A DNA stretch of 64,000 bases from Cladorhizidae sp. MBARI D1340-BT2 (GCA_028752905.1 JAQNBH010000013.1:16885802-16949801), one strand, 5' to 3'. Shown: positions 24,768-36,629, counted from the first letter of the stretch. Notes: a model not told the origin generated them from the letters alone. Numbers and translations are program-made.

Positions 24768-25016
24768 GTATAGAGGCAGGTGGTATAAAGAGAGATGCCA
24801 ATCCACCAAGATGCTCTACTAATGGTTGCCTAATTGAGCGAGACAACGAAGACTTCTTGGAGGGTCTGCTGCAGGTCTGTCCTCTGAATTCGGATTGGTT
24901 CCCTTGGGTCGGTTATGCTGCCAGGTCTTGCCAGGAAGTGGCTGCTGCAAGTGCACGGAACAAGGCAGGTTTCTACTGGATCACTGAACACACAGCAAGA
25001 ATACTGCTGCATTGTT
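24768..25016 (+). pseudogene. Fibrinogen-related receptor exon copy, degraded
   Basis: After acceptor TGTGTGCAG the sequence encodes KRDANPPR, CLIERDNEDFLEG, YAARSCQEVAAASARNKAG and FYWITE. This resembles the N-terminal part of invertebrate fibrinogen-like domains (SCxEI...GxYWI...VYC). Relative to the sister copy at 29552-29290 it has a short deletion and a frame break before YAARSC and it loses the VYC region, so it is probably a pseudo-exon. Confidence 0.55.
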
Positions 25017-25029
25017 GAACTACACAATG

Positions 25030-27640
25030 GAACAGCTGTTATAGTGAGACTAGCATGTCAGCATAGTTATGTTATGTGCCCACATATTGTTAGTGGGTGA
25101 AGTACATTCTGAATTATATTGAAGTTTGAACATTGTTGCAATTGATCATTGAATTGTAGCGAACATTTGAGTGACGAACATTTGTAATACACCACGTGTG
25201 GCCTACACTCAATTCTAATTATAAAACAGCACAGAAGCTAACTCCATTATGTCATTACTATCACATGGAGAATCTGTGGAGCTCCAAATTTGTAGCCACA
25301 AGTTCTTGTAAGAATTTGCATTATTGCCCCCTTAAGATGCCAGTCAGAGGGTTATATGCTATGCCCAAAGTCAGTCTTTTATTTCAACACCAATTACCAA
25401 TTAGCAGCATGGGCTGAGAGAATGGTACTAAGTGCTACCCCCTTTTTATCCCACCAGCTGCTAATGATAATAAACTTCAAAATCACAAAAGCCTAAGATA
25501 TTTTTAAGCCTAAAATAGCTTGGTATGAGTGATTGGCTATGTAGGTACCAAAGTAATGGTATAGCAGGTGTATATATATCAAGTACATCATGAGCTACAC
25601 CACAGCAGCTCAACTAGTTATTATTATAGTACATCAAGTAAGACCAGACTCTCCAGACACTCTGGATCCAGCTCCAAAGTGGAGTCAGACCTCAAAACGA
25701 CCCCATTTTGTAGTGCCAATTTCAAAAAATAAAATGCAGGAGCAACACTACATGTGATTTCAGGTCCAAATTTGCTGTGGGTAGTTCATATAAATTATTG
25801 AGGGACTAAAACCAATATTGAAAGCCTATTAGATGTCACCACTCATTCTCACGTCTTGACATAGTACTAACTTTATTTCTAAGGTATTTCAAAGTTATAA
25901 ATAAACCTAGGAGTATCTCCTTCAACTTCCTTAAGATAAATAATAGTTGTTATCACAATGCACCAAATTAGTCATTAAAAAAACACCAACATTATCTGGA
26001 AGAATGACAATCCACTAATATACGATGGGTTTGATGGGGATTAAACCAGTCTGTTATCGTGGGTTGAGCTAAGAAACACTGAGTCTAGGCACTATAAGAT
26101 AATATTTTTATTGATTTCAGCCACATTCACATTCACAAAACTGAGGACTGAGATCTAGCTCCTTTTATAGCAGTAAACTCCCCAAGTACTTTATGACCCT
26201 ATATGGATATATGCATACAGCTCACATTAGCTAGTTATGTGCATGCATTTGTTATGTTCAAGTGGCTCACACCTTCCCTTTAAAGGGCTCAGTCTCCCCA
26301 ACAGGTAGTTTCACCTGGCCATGATGACTTCCCTGACCTGTCAGGGGTTCTCCTGGGTGGGTGATTCATGACTGAATGGAGCTTGTGTCTCCTTCATTAT
26401 TTTGTTTCTATAGCTAACAGTTGTGTGATGTAATCTCAGTTATGCTGCCCCATAGAGATTAGTATTTTAGTAGGTGTAGCATGTGGAAATGGTGTGCTGT
26501 GCCTACATCCTGTGTCTACATCCTGTGCCTGCATCCTGTGCCAGCATCCTGTGCCTGCATCCTGTGCCTGCATCCTGTGCCTGTATCCTTCCCTCCCTCC
26601 ATCAGCTGCCACCGTGTTAATGATCCTAGATGTGCCCCTCCAATGTGTAATGTTTGCACCAAAGCTCCATGCACACAGGGGGAGTGACAGTTCCCCTCCC
26701 ATGTAATGTTTTTTCCACAAAAAGGTCAGAATTCATTCAGTAATTGTCCTTATGCAGACAAGCTGCTTAGTAGTTGAAAGCTGAGAGAACTTTGCAGGTA
26801 TCAAGAAGAGTACACCTCAGCATTTCTATTGTCACGTTAGCCTTGACTGGAATCAAGTTTTTACAGGCGGTTTCACCCATATATACTGGGGGAAAATTAA
26901 TATGAGTGTGGCAATTACAATGCCCGACCAATGTGTAAACGGTCCCCTCTCATCTGTAACAACTTAGTATCAGATTATTCAAACTTGCCTAGGATGTGCC
27001 ACTATAACTCAGTTTTAAAAAGTTTGCAACTCAATATTATAATTCAGAATAGCTACACACATTATAATGTGAATAATAGAGCTAGCTAGTTAAAATATAT
27101 TATTACATCTGTTTCATTGTGTAGTCCTCACTAAAGTAAATTATGATCTATATACACAGAGCACAATACGTCTGTCTCTCTGCGTGCCTGTATGTCTGTG
27201 TGAATGTCAGTTCAACTCAGGAAGCCAAAGGCTAAATTAGTATGACCTGCAGAGACCAGCCAAGGAGGGTTCTAATCTCACAAAAAAGTTCAGTATAGCA
27301 TTTTAGAATTTTTAGCAATTAGGAGTAAACTTGCGCATGCATTTTTCACATTTCCAGTGATTGCACTCAAACGACCAGCGGCACTACTGATGCTACTTTC
27401 ATAGAAAATAATTCACACAACTCCAAGTTTGCTAACTAGACTGCCTCTGATCTTATGCTTTTAGAGGGGAAAGGCTACTTCTTGTTTCTTTGTCTCGAAT
27501 GATGAGCAGAGTGCTTAGTCATCAACACCTTCTACATACCCTAGTACATCTGTTTGCTTCTCTCGTTTAAATAGTGCCAAGCTTATCAACAGATGCTGAT
27601 TGGTGAATGGTGACTAGTCACAAATATATTTCACCATTAA
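25030..27640. other. Interval without supported gene
   Basis: Mostly unique AT-rich DNA. The only clear structure is a short tandem repeat of TCCTGTGCCTGCA at about 26505-26585, which produces a shadow repeat peptide on the - strand. Confidence 0.4.
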
Positions 27641-28560
27641 TACTTATCGGGTCTATCGCTATCACAGATCAACATTTGGTGTTGCATCAGCACTAGCTAT
27701 TTTCGAGAGAAACGTGGATGTGATTTTACAATATTCTACAAAGGATTTCTTATGAAATTTGTCAGGGTCTCTATCCCTACCACATATTAACATTTGGCAT
27801 TGCAACATCACTGGCTGTTTCACAGAGAACCATGGATGTGATTCTACTAGGTATTTCTCAAGTAGTGTGTTATTTGGATGATACATGGATAACTCGGGTA
27901 GAACACCACAGAAACTTCAAACAAGTCCTAAACTGCTTACAGAAATATGGGATTCACATCAAGTGAAGTAAATTTGTGCTTTGGCTGAATATCATGAAGA
28001 GCAGATAGATGCCAAAAGCATACACACAACCTCAAGGTTGAAGTAAAGAGAATGCATTCAACAAAAACATTCAACAGCTTCATTCTTTCTTGGGGCTAAT
28101 TCATTATCCTAAGAAGTTCATGCCAAACTTTACTTAGCTCCTGCAACCTCTCAATGCCCTACTCCCATCAGGAAGTAAATGGAAGTGGTCTAATGATTGT
28201 CAAAAAGTCATTTTCACAGGATAAAGGGATTCTTGTTTCAGCTAAGGTGCGTGCTCACTATGATCCAAAACTTTCCGTCACAACTGGTTAGGGTACATCT
28301 TCCTATAAGCATGGGAGCACTTATTCATCAGGTCCATCTTGACAGCACTGAAGGAACAATAGCACTTGCATCCAAAACCGTCAGTGTAAGGAACTATGCA
28401 CACCTGGATAAGGGCACAAAGGCTGTGTCCTAAATACTGTATGGATGTATGTGTGCAAATCACAAATCACCCATTAGGGATTTACTACACTGGCTGCAAT
28501 GTATACAGTGTTGTGCACTGATGCTTTAGGCCTGCAAGAATGCCATTCAGATTTTGGAGC
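27640..28560 (+). mobile_element. Ty3/gypsy pol fragment (reverse transcriptase to RNase H)
   Basis: In broken frames the order is the TFGIATSLAVSQRTMD segment, the YLDD catalytic box (27871-27880 region), QLHSFLGLIHY, the thumb (LLQPLNALL, KWKWSNDC) and an RNase H start resembling IALASKTVSVRNYAHLDK (28345-28410). This is the normal gypsy order. Many in-frame stops show that it is dead. No LTRs are seen nearby. The first RT motif is present twice (27648-27745 and 27770-27866). Confidence 0.8.
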
Positions 28561-29289
28561 GTGTTAATGCTGATGGACTGTTTAGCTGCGGCGGTAAAAA
28601 CAAACACCTGGCACTACTTTCACTGTAAGCCAAATTGAAACAATACCTGTTACTTATTTGCAGCTCAAGACAGTAACTCCTCCTGATCCTATATTTTGAG
28701 ACCTGGATATATAGCCTGGCAATGTCTCTACCATGTTGAAACCTTATTGGGCCAGATGGACTGAGCTGAGTTTGGATGTGGGTTGTATATTGTAAGGTCC
28801 ATAAGTAATAATTCTACAGAAAGTGCCTTGAAAAAATTACATCAAACACACTCAGGAAATGCAAGAATGCAATAAGCTAAAATTATATATACTGGCCATG
28901 GTTTGACAATGATATTATAGCTTAATTCTTGTTAAAAATGCAAAAATCTGTTGCCTAAAATGCTAGAGATTATGGTGAGGTGTGTATATAGAAATTGTGT
29001 AGATTGATGACATTTTGTGCTCTCCATCTGCCATTCCCTCCTTCCATTGCCCAATGCTCCTCTAGATTTTCTCTTGTCACACACAAATTTTATAGCTTCA
29101 TTCATCATAACTTCAAGACTCGTTTGAACCTGCATATAAATGGTAGCTTGTCTCCTCAACTAAGTGATATTCACTACAATTCTCATGATCATTTTCCATA
29201 TATATACATTGCATGATAGCACATGGAACAACTTAATGCTGCTCATATTTTAGACTACTATAAAAACTGTATAGTCATAGGAATTACGC

Positions 29290-29552
29290 TTAGTTCAAGA
29301 AGTAACAGTATTCTTGCAGTGTGTTGTTGCCATCAGTGATCCAGTAGAGACCTGCCTTATTCCGTGCACTTGCAGCAGCCACTTCCTGGCAAGACCTGGC
29401 AGCATAAGACTTAGCCCGACCCAAGGGAACCACTCCGAATTCAAAGGAGAGCAACTGCAGCACATCCTCCAAGATGTCTTCGTTGTCTCGCTCAATTGGG
29501 CAGCCACTGTCATAGAGTCTTGGTGGATTGGCACCTCTCTTTATACCTTTAT
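29290..29552 (-). CDS. Fibrinogen-related receptor-like exon
   Basis: On the - strand the frame encodes KRGANPPRLYDSGCPIERDN, then FGVVPLGRAKSYAARSCQE, NKAGLYWITDG and LQEYC. The SCQE...GLYWITD...YC order matches the start of fibrinogen-like domains. The frame stops nine bases after YCYF, where a complete domain would continue, so the copy may be truncated or spliced. It lies on the same strand as the Ig exons at 30380-31117 and 42170-42604, with a sister copy inverted at 24768. Confidence 0.5.
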
Positions 29553-30002
29553 CGGAACACAAACACACACACACACACACATATATATAAGCATGAAGGA
29601 CAAGAGCTAATTAAGTTCATACACAGACCAAGGTTGCGAGGAAGTGAGGTTACTAATTATATCTACCCACGATTACTATTATATATTCCTACCTCTCTCT
29701 CTTGTGTCTGAATATTCTCTAGCACATGTGCATTTTAATCATTAAATTCGATGACTCAGTTTCCAGAACACTAAATTAAATAGCCTCCAAAAAAATGCTC
29801 TCCGAGTTGCTCCAGCATCCTTTCCCTCAGGCATTCAAAATGCAACCTATTCTCACTTGTAAGTGCAGACAGTTTTCTTTCCTCAAGCTTGTAATGTGAT
29901 GCTATCTTCTTGGATTGTGCCAGGGTGTGGGTTGTATCACATGGTTTGGTAGCTAACTAATGGTATATAGCAGGCTCACGCGAGTCATAGCATCTCACTA
30001 TT

Positions 30003-30125
30003 CCCAATAAAAGGCTAGAGCATCTAGTCAAAATGTCAAAGAGAGAGTAAAATTCAAGTTGTTTATTTTTAGAAGTTATTGTACATAATTACATTTTGTT
30101 AACTGAGAGTTCGTTGAGAACGGTA
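30003..30125 (+). repeat. Dispersed hammerhead-like repeat, copy 3
   Basis: AAAGGCTAGAGCATCTAGTC begins the core, followed by AAAATGTCAAAGAGAG, TTCAAGTTGTTTATT and TTAACTGAGAGTTCGTTGAG. It keeps the perfect inner stem GGCTAGA/TCTAGTC. Confidence 0.7.
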
Positions 30126-30379
30126 TAATATTTGAGAGACATTTGCTTAAACTATAGGAGCCTAATGTAAAAACCTGCTAATAACTGGATGAATTGTTTA
30201 AAATGTGCGACTTCCATTTTTATGATTATTCATAAGAGGGCAGGATTTTTAATGCTTTGCTCACTTGTGAGATATTATAGCAACAATGTTTGACAAACTC
30301 AGTTGATTTAGTGTTATGAATAACAAGGATGGAGGTTCTATTAATAAAACAATATTGAAAGTTATACTATTTAACTTAC

Positions 30380-31117
30380 CGAATGATCTTATACTCCAGT
30401 ATACTGTGATAATTGGCAATATAGTATAATAATAATTGTTGAGGTATAGATGATAATTGGGACAGGTTGCTTGATCAATGTGCGATGGAAGGGCATATAC
30501 TTGATGCACATAGTGTCCAGAAATATCGTCAGTATTTTCGTAGATTATCCTCAGAGAGTGTGTTGTTATGTTATCATATGACACAGTGATGTTGAACGCA
30601 TTCCTGTCACTAACATACACACCATCTTTGTATAGAACATCCATAAACTCAGTTACTTGGAGGACTGCTGCAGCATTAGCCATTATAATGTTCTCAGTGG
30701 CAAAGTTTTGGTAAGGAGTGCCTTGGTGTGCTGGAAGAGCATAGTCCTTAATGATGTCCTCTGGATTATATGTAGGGAGATTAAACTCCTGCAGAATAAA
30801 TGTCACAGGAGAAATTAGAGCACTGTTTTCAATCAGCAGCAAAAGATTCCTATTGCAGATCATTCTACCAGATCCTATCGAGTTGATTTTCACTTCGTAC
30901 TTGCCTGCATCAGACGTGGTCATATTTGATATGGTCAGTGACATCCCATTATTGGTTATGTTAATTCTATCATCAGAGGAGAGTTTAGTTCCATTGTGGT
31001 ACCATGCCAGAGAGCTGATGAACTGGGATATATAGTGATCAGACATATTTATTCTCATTACTGTGTTTTTCTGGGGCAAGAATGCTCGCGTGATGGGCTC
31101 ATCAGTTTGCAGCAATC
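30380..31117 (-). CDS. Immunoglobulin-domain receptor exon
   Basis: The 738-bp exon runs from acceptor CTAATCTCAG (31118) to donor GTAAGT (30379) on the - strand and enters needing one upstream base. Near its start it encodes an Ig strand pattern: LAWYHNGTKLSSDDR, then MSLTISNMTTSDAGKYEV, with the W and DxGxY hallmarks. A region of about 150 residues with several N-glycosylation sites follows, without a recognised domain. It is probably the ectodomain of a surface receptor. Its entry phase fits the exit phase of the Ig exon at 42170, so one gene is possible, though 11 kb apart. A transmembrane segment is not seen. Confidence 0.7.
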
Positions 31118-31379
31118 CTGAGATTAGGCAAGGGTATGAAATGGTTCATATTCAAAATCTGTCATTAATTATGGCAAAACATATGATGTCGAGCTTTGGT
31201 AATGCATATTTTACTATCAAATTTTTTTTAAACATGACGTTTAATAAAATTACACTCATTCAGCATTAAATCCTTAAATTTGGTAATAAATTTTATTACA
31301 TTGTTACATTGTATATGTGCAGTATAAAAAATCAAAGGCTTAATGGAAGCTCCTATTTTCATTATCGGAGAAAAAGATG

Positions 31380-32309
31380 TTAACCCTTTCATGGTCGGGT
31401 TTAAAAAAAAAAAATTGCTACCATTACTAAAATTAACTGTATTGTCTCAAATATTTATTAAAGTCCATAGCAACCATATATTTTTGGAATCACACATAGT
31501 TACTTCATATGTAGGTGTGGTTTATGTTGCCTAGCAACAAAGTATGTGGTTGTAATTGTGGTTTTAGTAATTAATTTTTCAATTTCAAGTCAATTATTGT
31601 TCTATTTTCAAATATATTTTATGATAACATGTTTTATACATTTGCAGGTACACAAATTTCAACCATAATGACCAGACTGCAGCATGGAATTATGAAAAAC
31701 AGAAGAAAGCTTACATCACAGAGCTCAAATACCCATCAGTCACGATGAGACATCGTGACTGATGGCTCTGTGAGAGGTGGGACTGCTGTGACTTTGTGTA
31801 GATCCAAAAACTGTGGACATAGAAACAGATATTTTTATATTCTATACCATTTTGAACAGTAATACTTACCTAAAGGCTGAGTAAGACTCTTATCACTAGA
31901 GCTGGAGCTGTCATCAGAAACTATATCTATTGGATCTTCATCTTCCTCCGTTACTTCTGAGTGACTAAGCTCAGGGTTTGCTCTGGGAAGGTAGCTCTCA
32001 ACACCTTCGCCTTCAAAATCACTGTCATCCGCTTCAGAAAGGCCGAAATCGTCGTCTTCCAGTAAAAGCAGCACATCGCTAACGTTCAAGCGCTTAGCCA
32101 TGATTTCCGTGTGAGCTTTCCGGGTTCAAAGTCCTTAGCAACCGTTATGCTGTCATTGTTTTGTGAATACCACGTGATAGAGCAACGTTTTAGGCGTCGT
32201 TTAATAAGATTTTTATGGGGGTAAGTTTGAACGATCTATTTTTTATGAATTTTTTAACTGCGAGACTTCTTAGGGCGCTTTAAAGCGCCCATGACCGTTA
32301 AAGGGTTAA
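31380..32309. mobile_element. piggyBac-type transposon, non-autonomous
   Basis: The left end is TTAACCCTTTCATGGTCGGG. The complement of the right end starts TTAACCCTTTAACGGTCATG. Both include the TTAA target and CCCTTT terminus diagnostic of piggyBac. An 18-bp perfect palindrome, GGGCGCTTTAAAGCGCCC, lies next to the right end. A hairpin with arms CATCAGTCACGATG and CATCGTGACTGATG is near 31735-31765. Only the transposase N-terminus remains, so it depends on another copy for movement. Confidence 0.85.
31835..32101 (-). pseudogene. piggyBac transposase N-terminal exon
   Basis: It starts MAKRLNVSDVLLLLEDDDF and continues through an acidic Asp/Glu/Ser-rich stretch (GLSEADDSDFEGEG, DDSSSSSDKS). 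This is the usual disordered start of PGBD/piggyBac transposases. A donor-like GTAAGT follows after about 77 codons at about 31872. The catalytic DDD domain and cysteine-rich C-terminus are absent from the element. Confidence 0.75.
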
Positions 32310-32536
32310 AAAGTTATGAATGTTGGTAGAGGTTGATGATTAAATTCCACTCCTGCCTTTGAGAAAGGCTTTGGGTTACCTCCTTGTCTTGAGATATGTT
32401 GAAAGAAAATCCAGCGTTTTGGGAAAAGTTGGAGAACTTCTCAATCTTTGGTAAAAAAACTAATGCAAAGTGTAAGTGTAAAGTGGGGCTCACATTCTCC
32501 ATTTAATGCCTAAACTTGATGATGGCTGACACCACC

Positions 32537-32615
32537 AGGCAGAAGGTCAGCTTTGCAGTCTAAGTAGCTGCGGCAGAAGGTCAGCTTTGCAGTCTAAGTA
32601 GCTGCGACAGAAGGT
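32537..32615. repeat. 38-bp tandem duplication
   Basis: GGCAGAAGGTCAGCTTTGCA followed by GTCTAAGTAGCTGCG occurs twice, plus a partial third copy. Confidence 0.9.
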
Positions 32616-33327
32616 TTAGGAATGGACATGGGCTAGATTGCACTGGCTAACATTAAACTCCAGGATAACTGAAAGCCATCGTTCCCCAAAACGGGTTGCA
32701 AATGCCAGCCATTTTGTTTAGCTATATACCTGTGAATGCATTTTTCTCATTCGCGATGATAGCACACAAATAATGCTCCATCGCAACATATTTATCAACA
32801 AAACTACGCTAGCCTCGTTTTAGATCTCATCTCATAAAACAGATTGCTAGTGAGGCTGCTTCTAGCTTTACTCTATTAGAAAAATACCATGTTTGTTGAA
32901 ATGGGGATATTTACAGAGGGCAGCATCGAGTTCACTAGCATGGTAGCTTCTAGCACTACTACATTTGGAGAGAAAATACAGTTGGTAGGTAGCTATATAA
33001 CAAGGGGTTGGGAGAGATTCAACACTTGGGGGAGGGAGACCAGCTCATGTTGTCCGCATCTGATAGATATTTTTCCCTTTCACCAGGCAGCACTGAGAAG
33101 ATCTGCTAGTTAAATCAATAAAAGTATCATGAGAATGGACTCACTTGTTGCAGGTTAAAAAAAATCCTCATCCACAAAGTGAAATGTGATATTTTTAGAG
33201 GATAATTCCTCTCACTGCCTTTGATATCACATCAGTGCTATATAGCAGCAGCACGAATTGATTTTGTGCTCTTCCAAGCCATGGCAGACACCTAACATTA
33301 TTTCATCAGGGAAACCAAATAATAAAT

Positions 33328-33455
33328 TGATGATGAGTATGATGAGTATGAGGATGATGAGGATGAGTATGATGATGAGTAAGATGAGGAGGATGAGGAT
33401 GATGAGTATGATGAGTATGAGTATGATGGTAAGTATGATGAGGAAGTGATGATGA
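33328..33455. repeat. GATGA-rich simple repeat
   Basis: GATGAGTATGATGATGAG-type words fill about 120 bp. The Met/Ser and Ile/Leu frames on the two strands are products of the repeat. Confidence 0.9.
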
Positions 33456-34192
33456 TAAAAAGTATTATAGATTACAAAAGTGATGCAGAAAAACAATAAT
33501 TATGGAATTCCAAAATGAACAAATTAAAATTCTGGCTGTAAACCTGCTTTCTATGTCTGCTTCTAATGAAAGCTCGAATCTATTTTGGATCACTTTTGGT
33601 GTCATAATGATGATGGTTATTCTGTATGAAACTTCCCAATGTTCATATTTTAGAATTATTCCTGATTTTTGGATAGAGACCTAACCCTTTGCCGCCTTCT
33701 ATTCCAGAGATTGATTGTGCTCTATGGCAAGGAAATATCGCTTCTGTTCTATGATCTGTTACCTAGGTATAGTGTGCATTGTAATGATCTTTTTTGTTTT
33801 GTAGTTAAAATTGAACCTCGCTTATCCCAGCAGTGTGGGACCAAGAGTACCAGTAACTTTGAAATTTCCCGTAACTCTGAATTTACAACTTATTCAATCA
33901 GGCAGTACATCTAAACATGGTTATGTACACATTTTGTGATCTATTGGTATGTCCAGTAATATTTTAAAAACGTAAGCACTGAAATCTTGTTTCAGTGCAT
34001 ATGATTATTTGTGTGTGTGCGCGTGTGTGTGTGTGTGTGCTTTTACATTTATGTATATTGATGAAGCATTGTTGAGAAGGACTCCAGTCAAGCAGTTATT
34101 ATGTTGAGACTTTCACAGTTCTGCACCAGACAGTGTCTGAGCTTCTGCAACTCCAGGAATGCTTTTAAACAATTTTAAACACACTTCTTGTT

Positions 34193-34268
34193 TCCTGATG
34201 AAGGCTAGAGCATCTAATCGAAATGTCGAGTGAATATAATTTGAAGTTGATTATTGAGAAGGTGATTT
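34193..34268 (+). repeat. Dispersed hammerhead-like repeat, copy 4
   Basis: CCTGATGAAGGCTAGAGCAT starts the core, then CTAATCGAAATGTCGAGTG and TTGAAGTTGATTATTGAGAA. It has CTGATGA and GAAA in the positions of a hammerhead core. The intervening stem has one mismatch. Confidence 0.75.
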
Positions 34269-34659
34269 TAACACTTCTTCTTCTTAAACTACAAAAATTA
34301 GCACATGGCATATCTTCTTCTTGTTATGTTGTTATTCTTGTTGATTTTTAATTAGAGGCAGCTCCTTCATAAATGGTTAGCTTGAGCCACCTTCAAGGAC
34401 TACTGTAGTAGTTGCATAAGATCAATCCAGAACTAACCAAACATAGAATTTTTACCACTATGATGCTACAATTAAAAACAAATACCATAATGCCTGTCTT
34501 CAGTTTGTCTTTCTTAGAAGAGAATGAACCAGGTAAGCACTCATTCTTCACTTCCTAACAAATTCAGCTGCAGAGTAATACAGCTGCTGAGTGTGAGATC
34601 TATTCATTTTCAAAATAGTGGACATCCGAAATGCCTTTTACAGCTTCTTAACAACTTAA

Positions 34660-34860
34660 ATTGCCTTGAATCCTTCCTAAGGTAGTAAACCAGCAGACCT
34701 AAACACTTCCTGTATGCCTTGAACCCTTCACTAAGATAGTAAACCAGCAGGCCAAAACATTTTCAGTAAACCTTGAATCCTTAAGTAGTTAACCAGCAAA
34801 CCTCAACACTTCCAGTATACCTTGAACCCTTCACTAAGGTAGTAAACCTGTAGATGCAAA
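34660..34860. repeat. Diverged tandem repeat, unit about 58 bp
   Basis: CCTTGAACCCTTCACTAAGG followed by TAGTAAACCAGCA and AACACTTCC words recurs about 3.5 times. Confidence 0.8.
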
Positions 34861-36063
34861 CCTATTAAAAAATGCTGAAATTTATCTACAAGGTTGTCTC
34901 TCCACTTACCTCCATTTTTCTATGCATAACATGTACAAAAGAAGATTGCAAAAAAATTTCAATCACTTGCTGTGACCAAATGCAGAAAAAGTCACATGGG
35001 CTTACCTTTTCACCATTGGATTATTGGGAGAGTTTAAAAAAATTGAACGAGCTTCAGTTATATATCTATACCAAATCAGAAAATCACTACTTAATTCCCT
35101 AGCAATCAGGTATTATGTAGCATTATTATTGATAAAAATGTGGTCAGGTTTTTGTGAGCGCACACTGACCAAAATGAATATAATTATCTTTATTTAATAA
35201 GAACACAGTATTTTGACTACAAATGCTTAACAATAATTTTTTGTTTGATAAAACAAAGGAACATATTTTTATCCACATTATTGACCAGACTTTTTACAGA
35301 CCACAATATCCAGAGCAAATAAACAGTAAATATCCAAGCCTAACCCCATAAATATTCAATAATTTATGCATGTGCATGGAATTGGTAAACCTCTAGCATG
35401 AGCTTATGAAGAATAAGAGGTGTGAAGTTTGTTCAAGCAATGATTATTTTAGTAAGCAGCTAAACTCTAAGTTTTAACCTTCATAGCCCCTCAGTTTAGT
35501 CTATTTACTTGCTAGTTGTCTACTTTGCAAAACAAAAATTAAAACTGGAACTAGCTAAAATATAATCGTCATATATATTTTGCATTCAGCTCAAAAAATG
35601 CCTGACTGAATAAGAAAAAGAAGCTAAAGCCTAGGAAACCTTACCTAGATAACCAGCAAAGAGGCTGCAATGGAGCAATGAGTCCATGGAGGCTGCAATA
35701 GAAGCAATGAAGGAAGGAACTACATCCATCAACAAGGCTTCAAAGATCTATTCATTTGAGGTATTTCTTGAGTTGTAACTAGTCGAATGCAAAAAAAGTA
35801 TGACAATATATTTTAGCTAGTTCCAGGTGTCACTTTTGTTTACAAAGAAGACAACTAGCAAGTAACTGAGGTGCTATGAAGTTTAAAACTTACAGTTTAG
35901 AAAACAATCATTGTGATCCTTTACCTACTGCCTCAACTCTGACAGTGTGCTTGTAGTTCTAACTCGTCTATGTTCAGCACTCCTCAAGATGCATCTGACT
36001 CATCTGTTCCTGGAGTCCACAGACTACATCTACTGCTATGTCACCAAAGTTAGGCTAGTAAAA

Positions 36064-36178
36064 TCTCAATGAACTCTCAGTTGACTTAATAACATTACAA
36101 TAACCTTCTCAATAATCAACTTGAAATTGTACTCTCTCGACATTTTGTCCAGATGCTCTAGCCTTCACCAGGAATAAT
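36064..36178 (-). repeat. Dispersed hammerhead-like repeat, copy 5
   Basis: Read on the - strand: CCTGGTGAAGGCTAGAGCAT, then CTGGACAAAATGTCGAGAG, TTCAAGTTGATTATTGAGAA and GTCAACTGAGAGTTCATTG. Confidence 0.75.
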
Positions 36179-36247
36179 GTCTAGTATTTTGAACTAACCA
36201 AACTTACTACTAAAGGGAAACCACTCTCTTCTTCACTGTCCCGTGCC

Positions 36248-36625
36248 ATGGTAGGAGCCAGTGTTTTAAACGGTAAATATAGTTTGGCCATACTCAAGGA
36301 CAAGGAGAAGAAAATGAAGAAAGAAGAGAAGGAACTAGAAGAAAGGAAGGGGATTAGGGAAGAAAGGAAACAACAGAGAGAGAAAGAGAAAAACAAAATG
36401 TTAAAACATAAAGAGCAAAAGAGAAAACAAAATGAAGTGGAGAAGGAAGAAGCAAAAAAGAAGAAAGCTGAGGAGGTAGCACAGAAAGTGAGTGCACAGA
36501 GTAGTAAGACAAGCCTGTATGATGAAGCTGGTTCAAGCAGTGAAGAAGCTGGTTCAACTAGGAGGGCAAACTTACAAAGTTTTGGTGCTTTCCCAAGCAG
36601 CAAGGCTACTAATTGGATGATATAA
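36248..36625 (+). pseudogene. Lys/Glu-rich helical ORF, probable pogo transposase C-terminus
   Basis: The 125-codon frame is a long charged helix (KEEKELEERKGIREERKQQR and similar) followed by SSSEEAGSTRR. Such a KE-rich tail is common at the end of pogo/jerky transposases, and the matching N-terminus lies 500 bp upstream on the same strand. A free-standing coiled-coil exon is the alternative. Confidence 0.5.
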
Positions 36626-36629
36626 TCTT

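Larger units (their letters stand above)
35600..36625 (+). mobile_element. Second pogo/jerky-like transposon remnant
   Basis: At about 35620-35760 broken frames encode the psq-type helix-turn-helix start: KKKLKPRKPYL, then MEAAIEAMKEGTTSINKASK. At 36248-36625 a Lys/Glu-rich helical C-terminus follows. The DDE core expected between them is gone, and a dispersed repeat (36064-36178) occupies part of the gap. Terminal repeats were not found. Confidence 0.6.

Noticed and set aside
26436..26720. His/Arg/Met/Gln repeat frame on the - strand
   Set aside because: It comes from a short TCCTGTGCCTGCA tandem repeat.
33227..33496. Ile/Leu-rich frame resembling a membrane protein
   Set aside because: Its hydrophobic core is the complement of a GATGA simple repeat.
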